Below, in pieces: positions 24,533 through 34,939 of a stretch of DNA of 64,000 nt. Numbering within the stretch: position 1 is the stretch's first letter; every line of letters begins with the position of its first letter. The notes beneath the pieces were generated by a model. It did no database searches. It was given only the letters and a program-made list of their open reading frames with translations, and had not been told where the DNA came from. The stretch is from Puccinellia tenuiflora. Its lineage: Eukaryota; Streptophyta; Magnoliopsida; Poales; Poaceae. Made by a program: the position numbers and the translations under genes. Where the stretch lies: NCBI GenBank assembly GCA_012064385.1, contig QRDG01001747.1:194335-258334 (forward strand). Reading direction: 5' to 3'.

Positions 24533-24715
24533 GGGAATCTGAATGATTTGTATTCGGTCGATGAACTGAAGGATTTCTATATAGACCTTTATCAAATGCA
24601 CACGGTTTCCCCGTCATACAGCCCAACGGTGGCTCGTGAGTGCCTGCATATCAAATGCACCGTTGGGCTGTATGACGGGAATCCGAATGATTTGTATTCG
24701 GTCGATGAACTGAAG
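24533..24715. repeat. Direct repeat pair plus 21-bp perfect inverted repeat
   Basis: A 39-bp word beginning gggaatcNgaatgatttgt is present at 24533-24571 and 24677-24715 with one mismatch. Between them, 24611-24631 and 24658-24678 are perfect inverted copies of ccgtcatacagcccaacggtg, able to form a hairpin with a 26-nt loop. It lies just 3' of the transposase pseudogene. Confidence 0.75.
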
Positions 24716-24829
24716 TGTACTCCTGCCTCTCTTATAGACATGCCTCTCCGAGTGACTCCCTCCGGTTGGATATTTATATCTGGCAACTCTTCACCTTTTT
24801 AGTCCCGGTTGGTAGCTGGAACCGGGACT

Positions 24830-25063
24830 AAAGAAACACACGATCCGTGTGCTTCTGATCCAACGACTCACAAGCGCTCTAAAGAAACACACGATCCGTG
24901 TGCTTCTGATCCAACGGCTCACAAGCGCTCTAAAGAAACACACGATCCGTGTGCTTCTGATCCAACGGCTCACAAGCGCTCTAAAGAAACACACGATCCG
25001 TGTGCTTCCGATCCAACGGCACACAAGCGCTCGAAAGAAACACACGATCCGTGTGCTTCTTCC
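24830..25063. repeat. 51-bp tandem repeat, about 4.6 copies
   Basis: Units start at 24830, 24881, 24932, 24983 and 25034, each beginning aaagaaacacacgatccgtg. The fifth is partial. Period 51 keeps reading frame, so all frames look open, but the array has no gene context. It starts directly after an internal pair of ctagtcccgg-type motifs. Confidence 0.95.
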
Positions 25064-25106
25064 TGATGGAGCATACTACATCTCACAAGTCCCCGAAAGA
25101 AACACT

Positions 25107-25650
25107 TAATTGAAAATGGCAAAATATTTAATAGTTTGAATAATTATTTTAGAAAACAAAAAATGGTTTTGGATTACTTATTCAAATTCCAACACTTTTC
25201 ATTTTGAAATTTTTGTTAGATTCAAAAAATATTAGTTAATGAATTGTTAATTGAAAATAGCAAAATGGTTAATAGTTTGAATAATTATTTTGGAAAACAG
25301 AAAATGGTTTTGGATTAGTTATTCAAATTCCAACACTTTTCATTTTGAAATTTTTGTCAGATTCAAAAAATATTAGTTAATGCATTTTTAATTGAAAATG
25401 GCAAAATGGTTAATAGTTTGAATAATTATTTTGGAAAACAAAAAATGGTTTTGGATTACTTATTCAAATTCCAACACTTTTCATTTTGAAATTTTTGTCA
25501 GATTCAAAAAATATTAGTTAATGAATTTTTAATTGAAAATGGCAAAATGGTTAATAGTTTGAATAATTATTTTGGAAAACAGAAAATGGTTTTGGATTAG
25601 TTATTCAAATTCAAACACTTTTCATGTTGAAATTTTTGTCAGATTCAAAA
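25107..25650. repeat. 141-bp tandem repeat, about 3.8 copies
   Basis: Units begin taattgaaaatNgcaaaat at 25107, 25248, 25389 and 25530, exactly 141 bp apart and very AT-rich. The array separates the transposase pseudogene from the internal promoter region of the second CACTA gene. Confidence 0.95.
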
Positions 25651-25754
25651 GTATGCAGAAGTTATTCAAATTCATATTCAAACACTTTTCAAATTCACTT
25701 TCAAACACTTGTCACAGAAAATTTTGGGCGTTTGCGCGCAAAAAAAAACACCTC

Positions 25755-25930
25755 TAGTCCCGGTTGGAGCCACCATCCGGGACTAGATGTGTTTTTGCGC
25801 GCACCATTTTCGGCTGCCCCCGAAAACACCTCTAGTCCCGGTTCGTGGCACCAGCCGGGACTAGAGGGATACCCTCTAGTCCCGGTTCGGTACACGAACC
25901 GGGACTAGAGGTCCTTGCTATAAATAGAAA
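25755..25930 (+). promoter_or_regulatory. Internal CACTA subterminal-type repeats and TATA box
   Basis: Three inverted pairs of ctagtcccggtt / ccgggactag stand at 25755-25785, 25831-25864 and 25875-25909, followed immediately by TATAAATAG at 25919-25927. The same motif family marks the element's two termini. This looks like the promoter of the second CACTA gene. Whether the motifs bind the same factor is inference. Confidence 0.5.
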
Positions 25931-27121
25931 TCGTTCTCCTCCCGGGTCGAGCCACGACCCGGGAGAGAGACGATAAAATCAGCCACCGCCGTCGCGACGA
26001 GAACGACGCCGTCAGGCTTCCCGAGCCCGCCGCCACCTCCACGCGCCGCGCCCGCCGCCGTCGCTCTCTCCGCCGCATCCATGCCGCCACTTTCTCCTCC
26101 GCGCCCACGCTGCCGTTTTCTCCTCCGCGGCCACGCCGCTGCCGCCGCTCTCCCCCGCCGCCGCCGTCGCGCCGCCGCTCCTCTCCCCCGCCCGAGCCCC
26201 ACCGCCGCTCCTCTCCCCCGCCCGAGCCCCAACCGCTGCTCGATCTCCTCGCCCGAGCCCGCCGTGCCGCCGCGCTCATGGTATCGCCGGCCGCCCCTCC
26301 TCCACTCTTTTTTAATTTGTTATTAGAATAAATTTTGTTGGTAGGAAAAAAATAACAAAATTAGTGATTTAGGTTTAGAGTTAGAAATGAAATAGAAAAA
26401 TGTTAGAGTTAGAGTTAGAGTTTAGGTTAGAAAAAATGAAATAGAGTTAGTGCTTTAGGTTTTAGGTTTTAAAAAATGAAATAGAAAAATGGATTTAGAG
26501 TTAGAGTTTACGAAAAATGAAAAATGCTACTGTATCTATTAGTTAGATTACTTTATTATTTGTATTAGGCTATTAGCTAGGAATTCTATAAATGTTATCT
26601 ATAATTTGTTATAAGTAATTTATTAGGAAAAAATTGTTAGAAGTAATTTGTTAGAAGATAAATTATTAGGCTATTAGCTATGAATTTTAAATTGTAGTTG
26701 CTATTTGTTAGAAAAAATTAGTGTTACCAGAAAATTGGGTTACAAAACTAGTGTTAACAAACGTTAGCAAAAAATAGTGTTAGCAAAAATTGGGTTAAAA
26801 AATTAGTGTTAGCAGAAAATTGGGTTAGAAAAATTGGGAAAGATTCTACGAGCTGTCAATTAATCCTATAGATACTATGATGATCTACACTTCAATAGAA
26901 GCCCTAATAGGATTACATATGATGTCCGACATCATATGTAATTCCATTAGGGGTTTCTAATTTGACAGTTCTGGAATCTTTCTCAATTCTGCTAACCCAA
27001 TTTTACACTAGTTTTTTAACCTAATTTTTTAGTATACTTTATACTTTTGTAGTATTACTTTTTTTAGTCTAGAAATAGAAATTTTGACTTAGGTGTTTTT
27101 AGTTTATTGTTCTCGGCGACG
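25931..27121 (+). other. Leader/intron region of the second CACTA gene
   Basis: 25931-26290 is GC-rich Pro/Arg-biased 5' leader sequence. 26330-26870 is an AT-rich array of aaaatgaaatag / gttagagtta-like words. 26830-27000 has diverged inverted copies of gggtttctaatttgacag-like sequence. No protein domain was recognised. Confidence 0.35.
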
Positions 27122-27505
27122 ATGTCCCTGTTGGACCAGAGGGGCGATGTGCGGGACTGGGCTCCGCCGGGCTGGCACTGGGAGGTGCTACCTTCCGGGA
27201 CGCGCAGCTTGGTGAGGAATCCGGGTGATGTCGTCGACCCGGATCTTCTTTGGTGGCAGTCGCGTGGGCCACGCTCGGTGCAGAGGGAGCCGGCCCCCGA
27301 GGAGGTGGTACGTCGCCGTATCAAGGAGGAGGACGAGCATGTCCGTCGCTACATGTATCTATTGGATAGGCATTATAGCAATAGCTGGTCGTTTCTTCAG
27401 AGGGTTCCTTATCATGTGAGCTATGACCCTGTGAGGGTTCCTTCTCTTTGGATACGCAGCACCGGCGCCGCAACACCCCGGGGCTTAGGAACCGGTCGAA
27501 GTTAG
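27122..27505 (+). CDS. 128-aa CACTA-encoded protein of unknown function
   Basis: ATG 27122 (MSLLDQRGDVRDWAPPGW) opens a 127-codon frame rich in Trp, Arg and acidic residues, with RRRIKEEDEHVRRYMYLLDRH as a likely helix. It ends in an Arg-rich tail. It lies between the internal TATA region and the Transposase_24-like gene. It could be a separate protein or a 5' exon of that gene. No catalytic motif was seen. Confidence 0.45.
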   Translation: MSLLDQRGDVRDWAPPGWHWEVLPSGTRSLVRNPGDVVDPDLLWWQSRGPRSVQREPAPEEVVRRRIKEEDEHVRRYMYLLDRHYSNSWSFLQRVPYHVSYDPVRVPSLWIRSTGAATPRGLGTGRS

Positions 27506-27720
27506 TTTGAGATGTATTAGTGATATTACTCGTGATATATTAGGGTTAAATAAAAATGGACCCGAGCTATGTAACTGGATTATTCTATATGTATTACTGA
27601 TACTTTTGCATATTTGATCAATGTTGCTTTTGTAAAATGAGGAAAACAATGTTCCCTACTTTGAATTATTTGGCTAATGCTAACATTGCTTTATCTTATT
27701 TTTGTAATAGTTAAGCAATG

Positions 27721-30700
27721 GATCCTTTCAACAGCAGAGACACTGAAGAGGACATTTTTGCCATTGTACGGCAATCCGAGGTCGATGGAGTAGAAGACAT
27801 CGAAGCAGAAGACGGCTCACAATTTTTGAATGAGTCCGGTCAGGGAATGGAGGTGGGAAAACGAAGCGCAAACGAGCCATGAGTGCGATGACGACTCGGA
27901 AACTGGTGGACATCCGCCGTCTGGCGAGGTATATTAAGTCTCTGTTGATCAGATGCAATAATAGAATTGTATATATATGTATTAACGAATGTTTCTTAAT
28001 TTAGACCTCCGCATCGACCAAATCTGTTAAAAGTAAACGAGGCCATGCGAAAGGGATGGACAAAGATGAGCATCTCATAATCGAGGTCGTCTCTTCAAAT
28101 GGCCAACCGTTGCTTCCCAAGACGAACGCAAATAAGTTTGTGCATCAATGCGGAGTTGTTGTTAGGGACAACGTCGCGATCAGCGTTCAAGAATGGCATA
28201 AGCCAAAGAAGCTAGAGGGAGTTACTTATGTCGACGACAGATCGAAAGATGATCTTTGGGACAAGCTAATTGCACATTTCACCCTACCAGTCTTCGAAGA
28301 TGATGAAGCAAAGACAATAGCCATGAGGAAAGCAGTCAAGCATTTCGCTCTTAAGAAGATGGCTGAACAATTCAATAAGTACAAGAACAGATTATACCGT
28401 GCGTATGTCAAAGATAAAAAAGCTCCAGATTTCACTGACACACTTGAGAGGCAGCGGCGTCACTGGGACTCATTTCTGGAGGACAAGAATTCGGAACTAG
28501 CGAGGCAAAGGTCGGAAAAGAATAAGGAAAATGCAAAGAAAAAGAAATATCACCATAAGATGGGGACATGTGGCTACAGATCTACCGAGCCTAAGTGGGA
28601 TCAAACTGAGGCCGCCATGCGCGAAAGAGGGATCATTCCAGCTGGAGAATATTCTTACTTGGGCATGGGGTGGAGTATGACATGGAAACAGGAGAGTTAA
28701 AATATGATGAAAAGAAAAAAATTCTAAACCCCAGAAAGCTCTTTTTGAAGCAATCGCCGAGGTTCAATCGGGAAAGTTTATCCTGAGAGAGAGTGGGACG
28801 AGCTGACAAAGGCCCTCGAGAATCCTGAAAACCGGGAAGATCACGAGGCTTTGGATCAGATGTGCCGTGGAGTCTTGGGTTTCCCGAGGACCGTCAATCT
28901 TATAGAAGCCGAGCGAGAGCAAAGAAGAGGAGGGAGCAAGAGGAGGAAGCCCGGTTGAACAACCTGGAAAAATAGAACGAGGAAATACTTACTATCGTAA
29001 AGCACCAACAAATGCAAATAGAGGAATTGCGCGAGCAAAGGCCAACTCATCAGCTGCAGCAAGATAGTCATGAAGCCGGCCCATCTCAGCGGAGAAGCTC
29101 AGTGGCTTCCACGGCGGTCGATGCTCGTCAGGCACGATGGATCGCTACCCCCGTGGATGATATCAGGGAGAAGACAAGTTGTGAGCTACATGTGGGAGTG
29201 AGGAACTTATCCTTTAAGGTGGCGGACGGATATGCTTTAACTTGTGAATCTACAGCACGGTGGCATTGCAATGCGATTCCAAATGGCTACGGTCATGTCG
29301 GCGTGGATCAAGTTCTACCCGGATATGAATCAATGGAGCTTGAAATTCCTAGAGCTGATGATGAGAGGACACTGGGGGACGTCGGGGGTGGTATCATTCT
29401 ATGGCGCAAGAAATACATCGTGCTTCCTGGCTCGGCGCCAAGGCCACCATCGTCTCCTCCGAGTCGCCATTCGCCACCTCCAAGTCCACATGATGACGAG
29501 AGGGACGACCACCACAACACGAGTCCATCTCGATCTCCGCCGCCGCATCACCCGACTCCTCAGCCGAGTCCGCCGCCTCCGCTCACTAAGGATCAGAGCC
29601 AAAAGAGGAAGCGCACCCCTTCGTTTTCGATGGGTAACCGACACGGACCCCGACAGGAGCCCCTCCCAAAAGTACCGCCGGCTCCTCCCGTCCGAGCTTA
29701 CGACCGGACTCCTGAGGAAAACGCCGTGATCGTGGACGCCGAGGTGAAAAGACAGTTTGCACCAAAAAAGCCCGAGGAAAAGCAAACATTTACCCCGGAA
29801 GCAAAAAAGTGGGCTAAGGACTTTCTTCAACATCCATCGCAATCTGAGATAAATAAGGCTGATGACTATTTGCGATGTATGAGGAAAGTTAGCGCCCGCC
29901 CAAAGAAAAGTAGTAGTGCCAGCGGGAAAAGAGACGTTGCCCAGCTCGGACAACAGGCAAAACAGTCGATCTCCCCGCTCAAGGTGTTACCCACTAATCA
30001 GGGCTTGGCGGCGGACATTGCAGCTGTACCAGCCCATATGAGGGCGGTATTTGCTGCAGACGCTGGTATTTCTCTTACTCAACTGGAAGCGGGAATAGAC
30101 GGCGGAGATATGGGGCTATGTGGAAAGAGTATGGCCATGGATATACGGGAAGTCACTGGTGCCACCTGATCAGATCAATCGACTACCAACACAAATACGA
30201 ATACTGCATGGCTGGTACTTGGAAGTCGTAAAGGAAGACCGAAGAATGATCTCTGTGAAAATTACAGAAGACCATTTCATTGGTAAAGACGTGATGACGA
30301 TTGATTTTGAAGAACTCTATCAGTTATACAAGCTTGATGCCCTCGACTTGAGTATCATCAGTACCTATTGTCTGTAAGTAATTCAATTCATTTGTTTCCA
30401 TAATAAAGTCTGTAGCACATCTCGTTTATTGCCTATAATTATGCTCACTACGCTATTTATGCAGAATGAAGAGTCATGAATGTGACGAAAAAAGTATATT
30501 TGACATTGGGTTCGTTGACCCAGGTACGAATTAATGAAAAATTGCTACTACAGTTCCCTCGGGAAACGGAGAGGAACTTGCTAAGATTCATACAAAGGCA
30601 ACATTACAAAAAGAAGATACTGTTTCCTTATAACTTCGGGTAAGACTGTTACTGTCTTGCACACATTAATTTTTGCTTACTCGAATGTAATTAGTTGCAA

Positions 30701-31447
30701 CTGATAAGTTACCGACATATATAAACGTGTCCGCAGCTTCCATTACATTCTGCTAATCATTGAAGTTGACGCTGAAAAAGTGGAACTCCACGACTCATTG
30801 GATACAGCCGAAGAGAAGTACCAATTCATTAAAGATGTGCTCCAAAAGTAATTTCAATCATTATCGCACTATATCGGTCTCTTTTGTTCATTTCCTGAGA
30901 TATCAAGTAACTAATAACTCATTTATTCATTTTTTTTGCCGGGCAGGATTTGGAAAGCTTTCACCGACAGGACAACTGGTGATTTTATGCAGAGCTTTCG
31001 TTTCATAAAGTCAAGGTAAGTAGTACGAGCTAGGTCCGCGCATCTCTTTAATTCTAATTTCAATACCATTATATTATGCTTGATTATTATTTTATTGAAT
31101 TCTATTCTCGTAAAGTGCGAGAGGCAGCCATCGTCATCCAATTTGTGTGGATTCTTCGTTTGCGAGTGGATTCGCGGGGAGGTCAGTGAGCGGAATCCAT
31201 CGAAATTTATAGAGGTACGTGAAAAAATATATTCACAATTTTATTTTATTACCATTGTTGAGTGTCATTCATAATTATTATGATGATTGATATTCATATT
31301 GATCTCCTTCTTTTATAGTTGGATAAAATGCGGAGTAAACTGCAACCAAAGGAGCGCTTCATACCGCTTCAAGAGGAAATTGCGGGATTTTTGTTGAACC
31401 ACGTCATAAACCCTGAGGGAAAATACAATGTCAACAAGAGGCGCTAG
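27721..31447 (+). pseudogene. Second CACTA gene: Transposase_24, DUF8039 and Ulp1-like regions, broken
   Basis: The start at ATG 27721 reads MDPFNSRDTEEDIFAIV. A frameshift lies near 27865 and an intron probably runs from about 27929 to 28004. The next exon (28056-28700) matches the plant Ptta/En/Spm family (Transposase_24), with FALKKMAEQFNKYKNRLY and a basic helix. A frameshift near 28670 and damage around 28740-28990 follow. 29012-30169 is open, with a DUF8039-like segment (CELHVGVRNLSFKVADGYALTCE) and a Pro-rich linker. Exons from about 30470 encode the C48/Ulp1-like fold: FHYILLIIEVDAEKVELHDS (His/Asp part) and SNLCGFFVCEWI (catalytic Cys), ending NKRR at 31447. Such proteases on CACTA elements are thought to be captured SUMO-protease domains. 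Confidence 0.7.
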
Positions 31448-31946
31448 TCCCGGTTATGATCTCCATGTAATCAAATAGCTATACGGGCTTTTGCCCCGGT
31501 TGTGATCTCGCTGTAATTAAAATTCTTAATTATCATAAAGAACAAATTATATTTTTATCAGATAGATATTTCTTTTATGAATATTTTGATATTCTATATA
31601 TATTATTCTGTTTTCTAATTAATTAGTTTTAAATTTGAGATTTGACGGGAAAACAAAAAAGGGTGAGCCAGAGGCTGCCACGGGGGAAGAACTCTAGTCC
31701 CGGTTCGTATTACGAACCGGGACTACAGGTCCTCGACCTGGCCCGCAAGAATGGACCACATGGGGGGCCTTTTGTCCCGGGTCGTAACTGACCCGGGACT
31801 AGAGGGGGGGGCCTCTAGTCCCGCTTCCACAGTCCCGGGTGCATATCCGGGACTAGAGGCCCTCACGACCCGGGACTAGAGAGGCGTTTTCCACTAGTGT
31901 TATATCATGTATGTATTCCCGCAGCAAAGCGCGGGGCATCATCTAG

Positions 31947-33144
31947 TTATGGAAGTTCATGCTACCTCTTTCACCTCTTGACTAGTTCAAAATGTCCCTC
32001 AACTCTCGGTAGCATCCGAATTACCAGTCCCACTCCATCCTAGTTTTTTCCTAGGTGTCTGCCACACGGTTGCTGCCACGCCATCTTCTATCCTCACAAT
32101 ATTTTGTACTAGCCAAAGGAAACATATATGTTAATTTCATGCAGAAATTAATTAGTGCTTTTTCGATACTACTTATCAAAATGAGCTAAAATTTATAAGC
32201 TTGCTCATTGATTTATGTCTTTGTTTGAAGATTTCAATCTATACCAAAAGGTTAGTGTTGTTACCAAATTTTGAGAACTAACCCATTTTCTCCCAAACTG
32301 CTTCTCAATGACTCAATTTTTTCAAGTGTAATAATTAGTTGGTGTTTCATTTTCTCAGCTATTTAAAAAAAATAAACTTTAAAAATGCGACCAAAATTAT
32401 GCTCAAAATTAAATAGGCTTTGACTATTTCACTAGGTTGCATCTTCTAATGATCTAATTTTTCTTGATTTAGCCAGGGACTTATGCATTATTTTGGATTT
32501 TTTTATCATTTTTTCAGCACTTTGATTTTTTAATCGGGCTTTTGGCCAAAATATGTCGAGCCTTTCTCTCCTCACCTGCTTGAGAAAAACAATCTTAATT
32601 TGCTTTAGTATACTCACTGAAGCATGTGCTATTTTGTAGCCTTTTATCCATGACCTAAAGTAACTTTGAGTTTTTTAAATTAAAATTTGGATGAAATATT
32701 AAAAATCATAGGGGAAGTCCACTTTTTCAAAGAAAAATAATTTATGAAGTATTAAATAGATTTTTCCTCCTATTCCGCTTGTCAAAATATCTTATGATTT
32801 CAAAGCAAATGCCATCCGTAAAATTGTCTTAGATTTGTTCATAAACTCTATTATTCTACAAGAACAGAGAGTGGCGGAGCTGTGTTGTTGTTTGGGTTCA
32901 CAGGTACCAGGGTACAAATTATTCTCCTTAGCAATTAGTCTAAAAATACAGTGTGTGTACCAACTTAATCCATATAAAATGCAATTCAGTTAACTAAAAT
33001 GAACCCGGTTCAATTTGAGTCTGGTTTGCCTTTTAACACACACGTGAAGATTAGTGTGTTGTTGAGGGAGAACTCGGAGAAGGCCAATATAATCAGTAAC
33101 AAAATTAGGGCATATTTTTGCAAGTTTGAAAGTTTCAGGAGGTA
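31947..33144. other. Gene-free AT-rich spacer
   Basis: No ORF with family features and no complete transposon ends were found between the Helitron terminus and the PIF-like segment. Confidence 0.4.
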
Positions 33145-34690
33145 CTTAGAGCATCTCCACCGGGGGGTCGCAATAGGGCCCCTAAAGCTCCATTAGGGCC
33201 CCGGACAGAAAAACATGTCACACCGGGGGGTCGTAAAGGCTTTGTCCGGCCCGAAAACTGTCCGGCACCGCCAACAGGGCCTCCAAAGTTGGGGGTTGCC
33301 TTCGCGGTGCCGGACACTGTCCGGACATCTCCACACAGGATAGGCCCGCCTGTCATCCTCACACCCGTCCCTTCGAGGGTTTTAATGGCGAGGCAGCCTT
33401 ACGAAGCGGCGCTGCAGCCGACGCGGCGGAGACGTATCGCCGGCATTAAACCAGCACGTCGCCTCACCGGCCAACCGTCCCTTCCCGCGCGCGCCACCGT
33501 TTCCCGCCATCCTTTCCCGCCGCTTCGCGCCCATCCTTTCCCGCCGCTTCCCGGCGCTATAAAAAGAACATCGCCGTCCCCCCGCTTCTCACCGTGCTTC
33601 TCACCTCGCCGTAGATAAACACCCAGACCGCCACCACCATGACGCGCAAGCTACAGACCGCATGGGTCACCATCACCCAAACCGCGCGCCGCCGTTACCC
33701 TCTGGAGGGGGGAAACCCTCCTTCGCCTCCTCCTCCTCCGCCGCCGCCGCTGGCAGAGGACGACGAGGCCCTCGACTTCGAGTGGGAGGAGGAGCCGGAG
33801 GAGGAGGAGGTGGACGAGGAGGAGGAGCCGGAGGAGGAGGCGGCGGCGGAGGAGGAGGGGGAGGCGCCTGTGCCGGTGTCGGTGCCGGAGGATGTGGTGG
33901 CGCGCGAGCAGATGCACGAGCCACCCATCTGCCCGGACCAGCACGCGGCGTTCTTGTCCTTCGTCACGGCGCGCGAGGAGGAGGGGCGCCGCCAATTCCG
34001 GGAGTTCGCCATGGCCGCGAACGACGTGGCGGAGGCACGCGCCATGGAAATGTCGCTTGAGACACTCGTCGAGGACGAGTACGCCCGCTCCTTCCGCGAA
34101 GCCAAGCGAGCGGCGCACGAGGAGGCGAATACGGCGAGGGGCGATCACCAACAGCCGCCAGTTGGCAGAGGCCTTCTACCGGGCCGCCCAAGCGCAGGAG
34201 CTGGAGAGGCTGGGCCGGGAGGCGGCGAGGCAGGACGCGGCGGAGGAGCGGGAGCTTGCGGCGAGGGAGCTGCAAGCGGAACAGCGGCGGAGGCGGAGCT
34301 CGCGGCGCGCGCGGAGCAGGACCTGCGGGCGGCGGAGAGCTTGGGGCGCGCGCAGAGGCGCCGCCGTGCGCGGGAGCGCACTCAAGCGGCGGAGCGCCAC
34401 CGGCAGATGCTGGAGGCCAGGGCGGCCAGGCAGGCGAGGCATGCTGGCGGCCTCAACATGCCTGCCTCCCCCTCTTTCGACGAGGGGGCGAACGACGACG
34501 AGGCTGGCCCTAGCGCGCCACCTCCGCCCGGCATGTTCTAGAGTACTAGTTTAGATAGTTTTAGTTTAAATTTTAAGTTGTATCGCCTCTTTTACAAAAG
34601 AAATCATCGGATCGCAATGAAATCGTCTCCTTCTATAAATGTTGATCAATTGAGATCCGGCCGTTTAGGGGTGCCGGTGTGGGAGGGGAA
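33145..34690 (+). mobile_element. PIF/Harbinger-like segment carrying one ORF
   Basis: The left end is TTA|GAGCATCTCCACCGG at 33145-33162, a terminus and TTA target typical of grass PIF/Harbinger elements. The right side (about 34655-34690) holds an imperfect inverse of the left subterminal cacaccgg..taaa..ccgg words but no clean GGAGATGCTC end, so the right boundary is approximate or degraded. It lies immediately upstream of the YebC/TACO1 gene. Confidence 0.4.
33639..34541 (+). CDS. Acidic coiled-coil protein of a PIF-like segment, possibly frame-damaged
   Basis: A 300-aa open frame from ATG 33639 (MTRKLQTAWVTITQ) follows a TATA box (CTATAAAAAG, about 33558) and is followed by an AT-rich 3' UTR-like stretch. 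It has a poly-Pro segment, a long Glu/Asp run (about residues 45-75) and an Ala/Glu/Arg coiled coil at the end. From about 34130 to 34300 the frame turns Gly-rich and loses helix character. Over the same bases the neighbouring forward frame encodes a better coiled coil (LAEAFYRAAQAQELERLGRE). Two compensating frameshifts are therefore likely. I cannot assign a function. Confidence 0.45.
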   Translation: MTRKLQTAWVTITQTARRRYPLEGGNPPSPPPPPPPPLAEDDEALDFEWEEEPEEEEVDEEEEPEEEAAAEEEGEAPVPVSVPEDVVAREQMHEPPICPDQHAAFLSFVTAREEEGRRQFREFAMAANDVAEARAMEMSLETLVEDEYARSFREAKRAAHEEANTARGDHQQPPVGRGLLPGRPSAGAGEAGPGGGEAGRGGGAGACGEGAASGTAAEAELAARAEQDLRAAESLGRAQRRRRARERTQAAERHRQMLEARAARQARHAGGLNMPASPSFDEGANDDEAGPSAPPPPGMF

Positions 34691-34939
34691 AATAAAAAGA
34701 CCGGACATGTGTCCGGTACTCCGCAATTGAGCCTCCAAACGATTGGTGCTGAACACAATTTAGGCACTCTTAAATTTGAGAAAGAGTCGAGGGAAGCCGG
34801 AAAATATAGTCGAGGAGATCCTAAGTCTGCGTCCTGCCGAACTCCCCCAGTCTCCCACACAGCCGCAGCCTGGAGCGGCAATTCGTCGAGCACCCCACGC
34901 GCGCACTCGGCTCCTTTCCTCCTGCGGCCGCCGCTGTCC

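Larger units (their letters stand above)
19808..31899 (+). mobile_element. Complete CACTA (En/Spm) transposon, 12.1 kb
   Basis: It starts CACTAGTAGAAAACG at 19808. It ends with the inverse of CACTAGTGGAAAACG at 31899. The 3-bp target duplication TTA lies at 19805-19807 and 31900-31902. Subterminal repeats of ctagtcccgg and its inverse ccgggactag crowd both ends (19850-19985; 31680-31885). Genes in order: a small coiled-coil/membrane ORF, a TNP2 transposase pseudogene, a 128-aa ORF, and a second gene with Transposase_24, DUF8039 and Ulp1-like regions. Both large genes are broken, so the copy is probably non-autonomous; intact ends would still allow movement in trans. Confidence 0.93.
17932..31946 (+). 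mobile_element. Probable non-autonomous Helitron, split by a CACTA element
   Basis: The 3' end is well formed: a hairpin at 31918-31935 (CCCGC A GC AAA GC GCGGG) is followed 11 nt later by terminal CTAG and a T, the classical Helitron end with insertion before T. The proposed 5' end is A|TCTATAGTATATAAATGAG at 17932, matching the TC start and AT-rich lead of grass Helitrons. Without the nested CACTA the element is about 1.92 kb. It encodes no RepHel protein. The 5' boundary is less certain than the 3' one. Confidence 0.55.

Noticed and set aside
24830..25063. Possible CRISPR-like direct repeats
   Set aside because: The 51-bp units are contiguous without spacers, in a plant transposon. This is an ordinary tandem array.
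33651..34151. Minus-strand Arg/Leu-rich frame opposite the PIF-segment ORF
   Set aside because: It is the complement of Glu-rich codons. The TATA box and 3' UTR support the plus strand.
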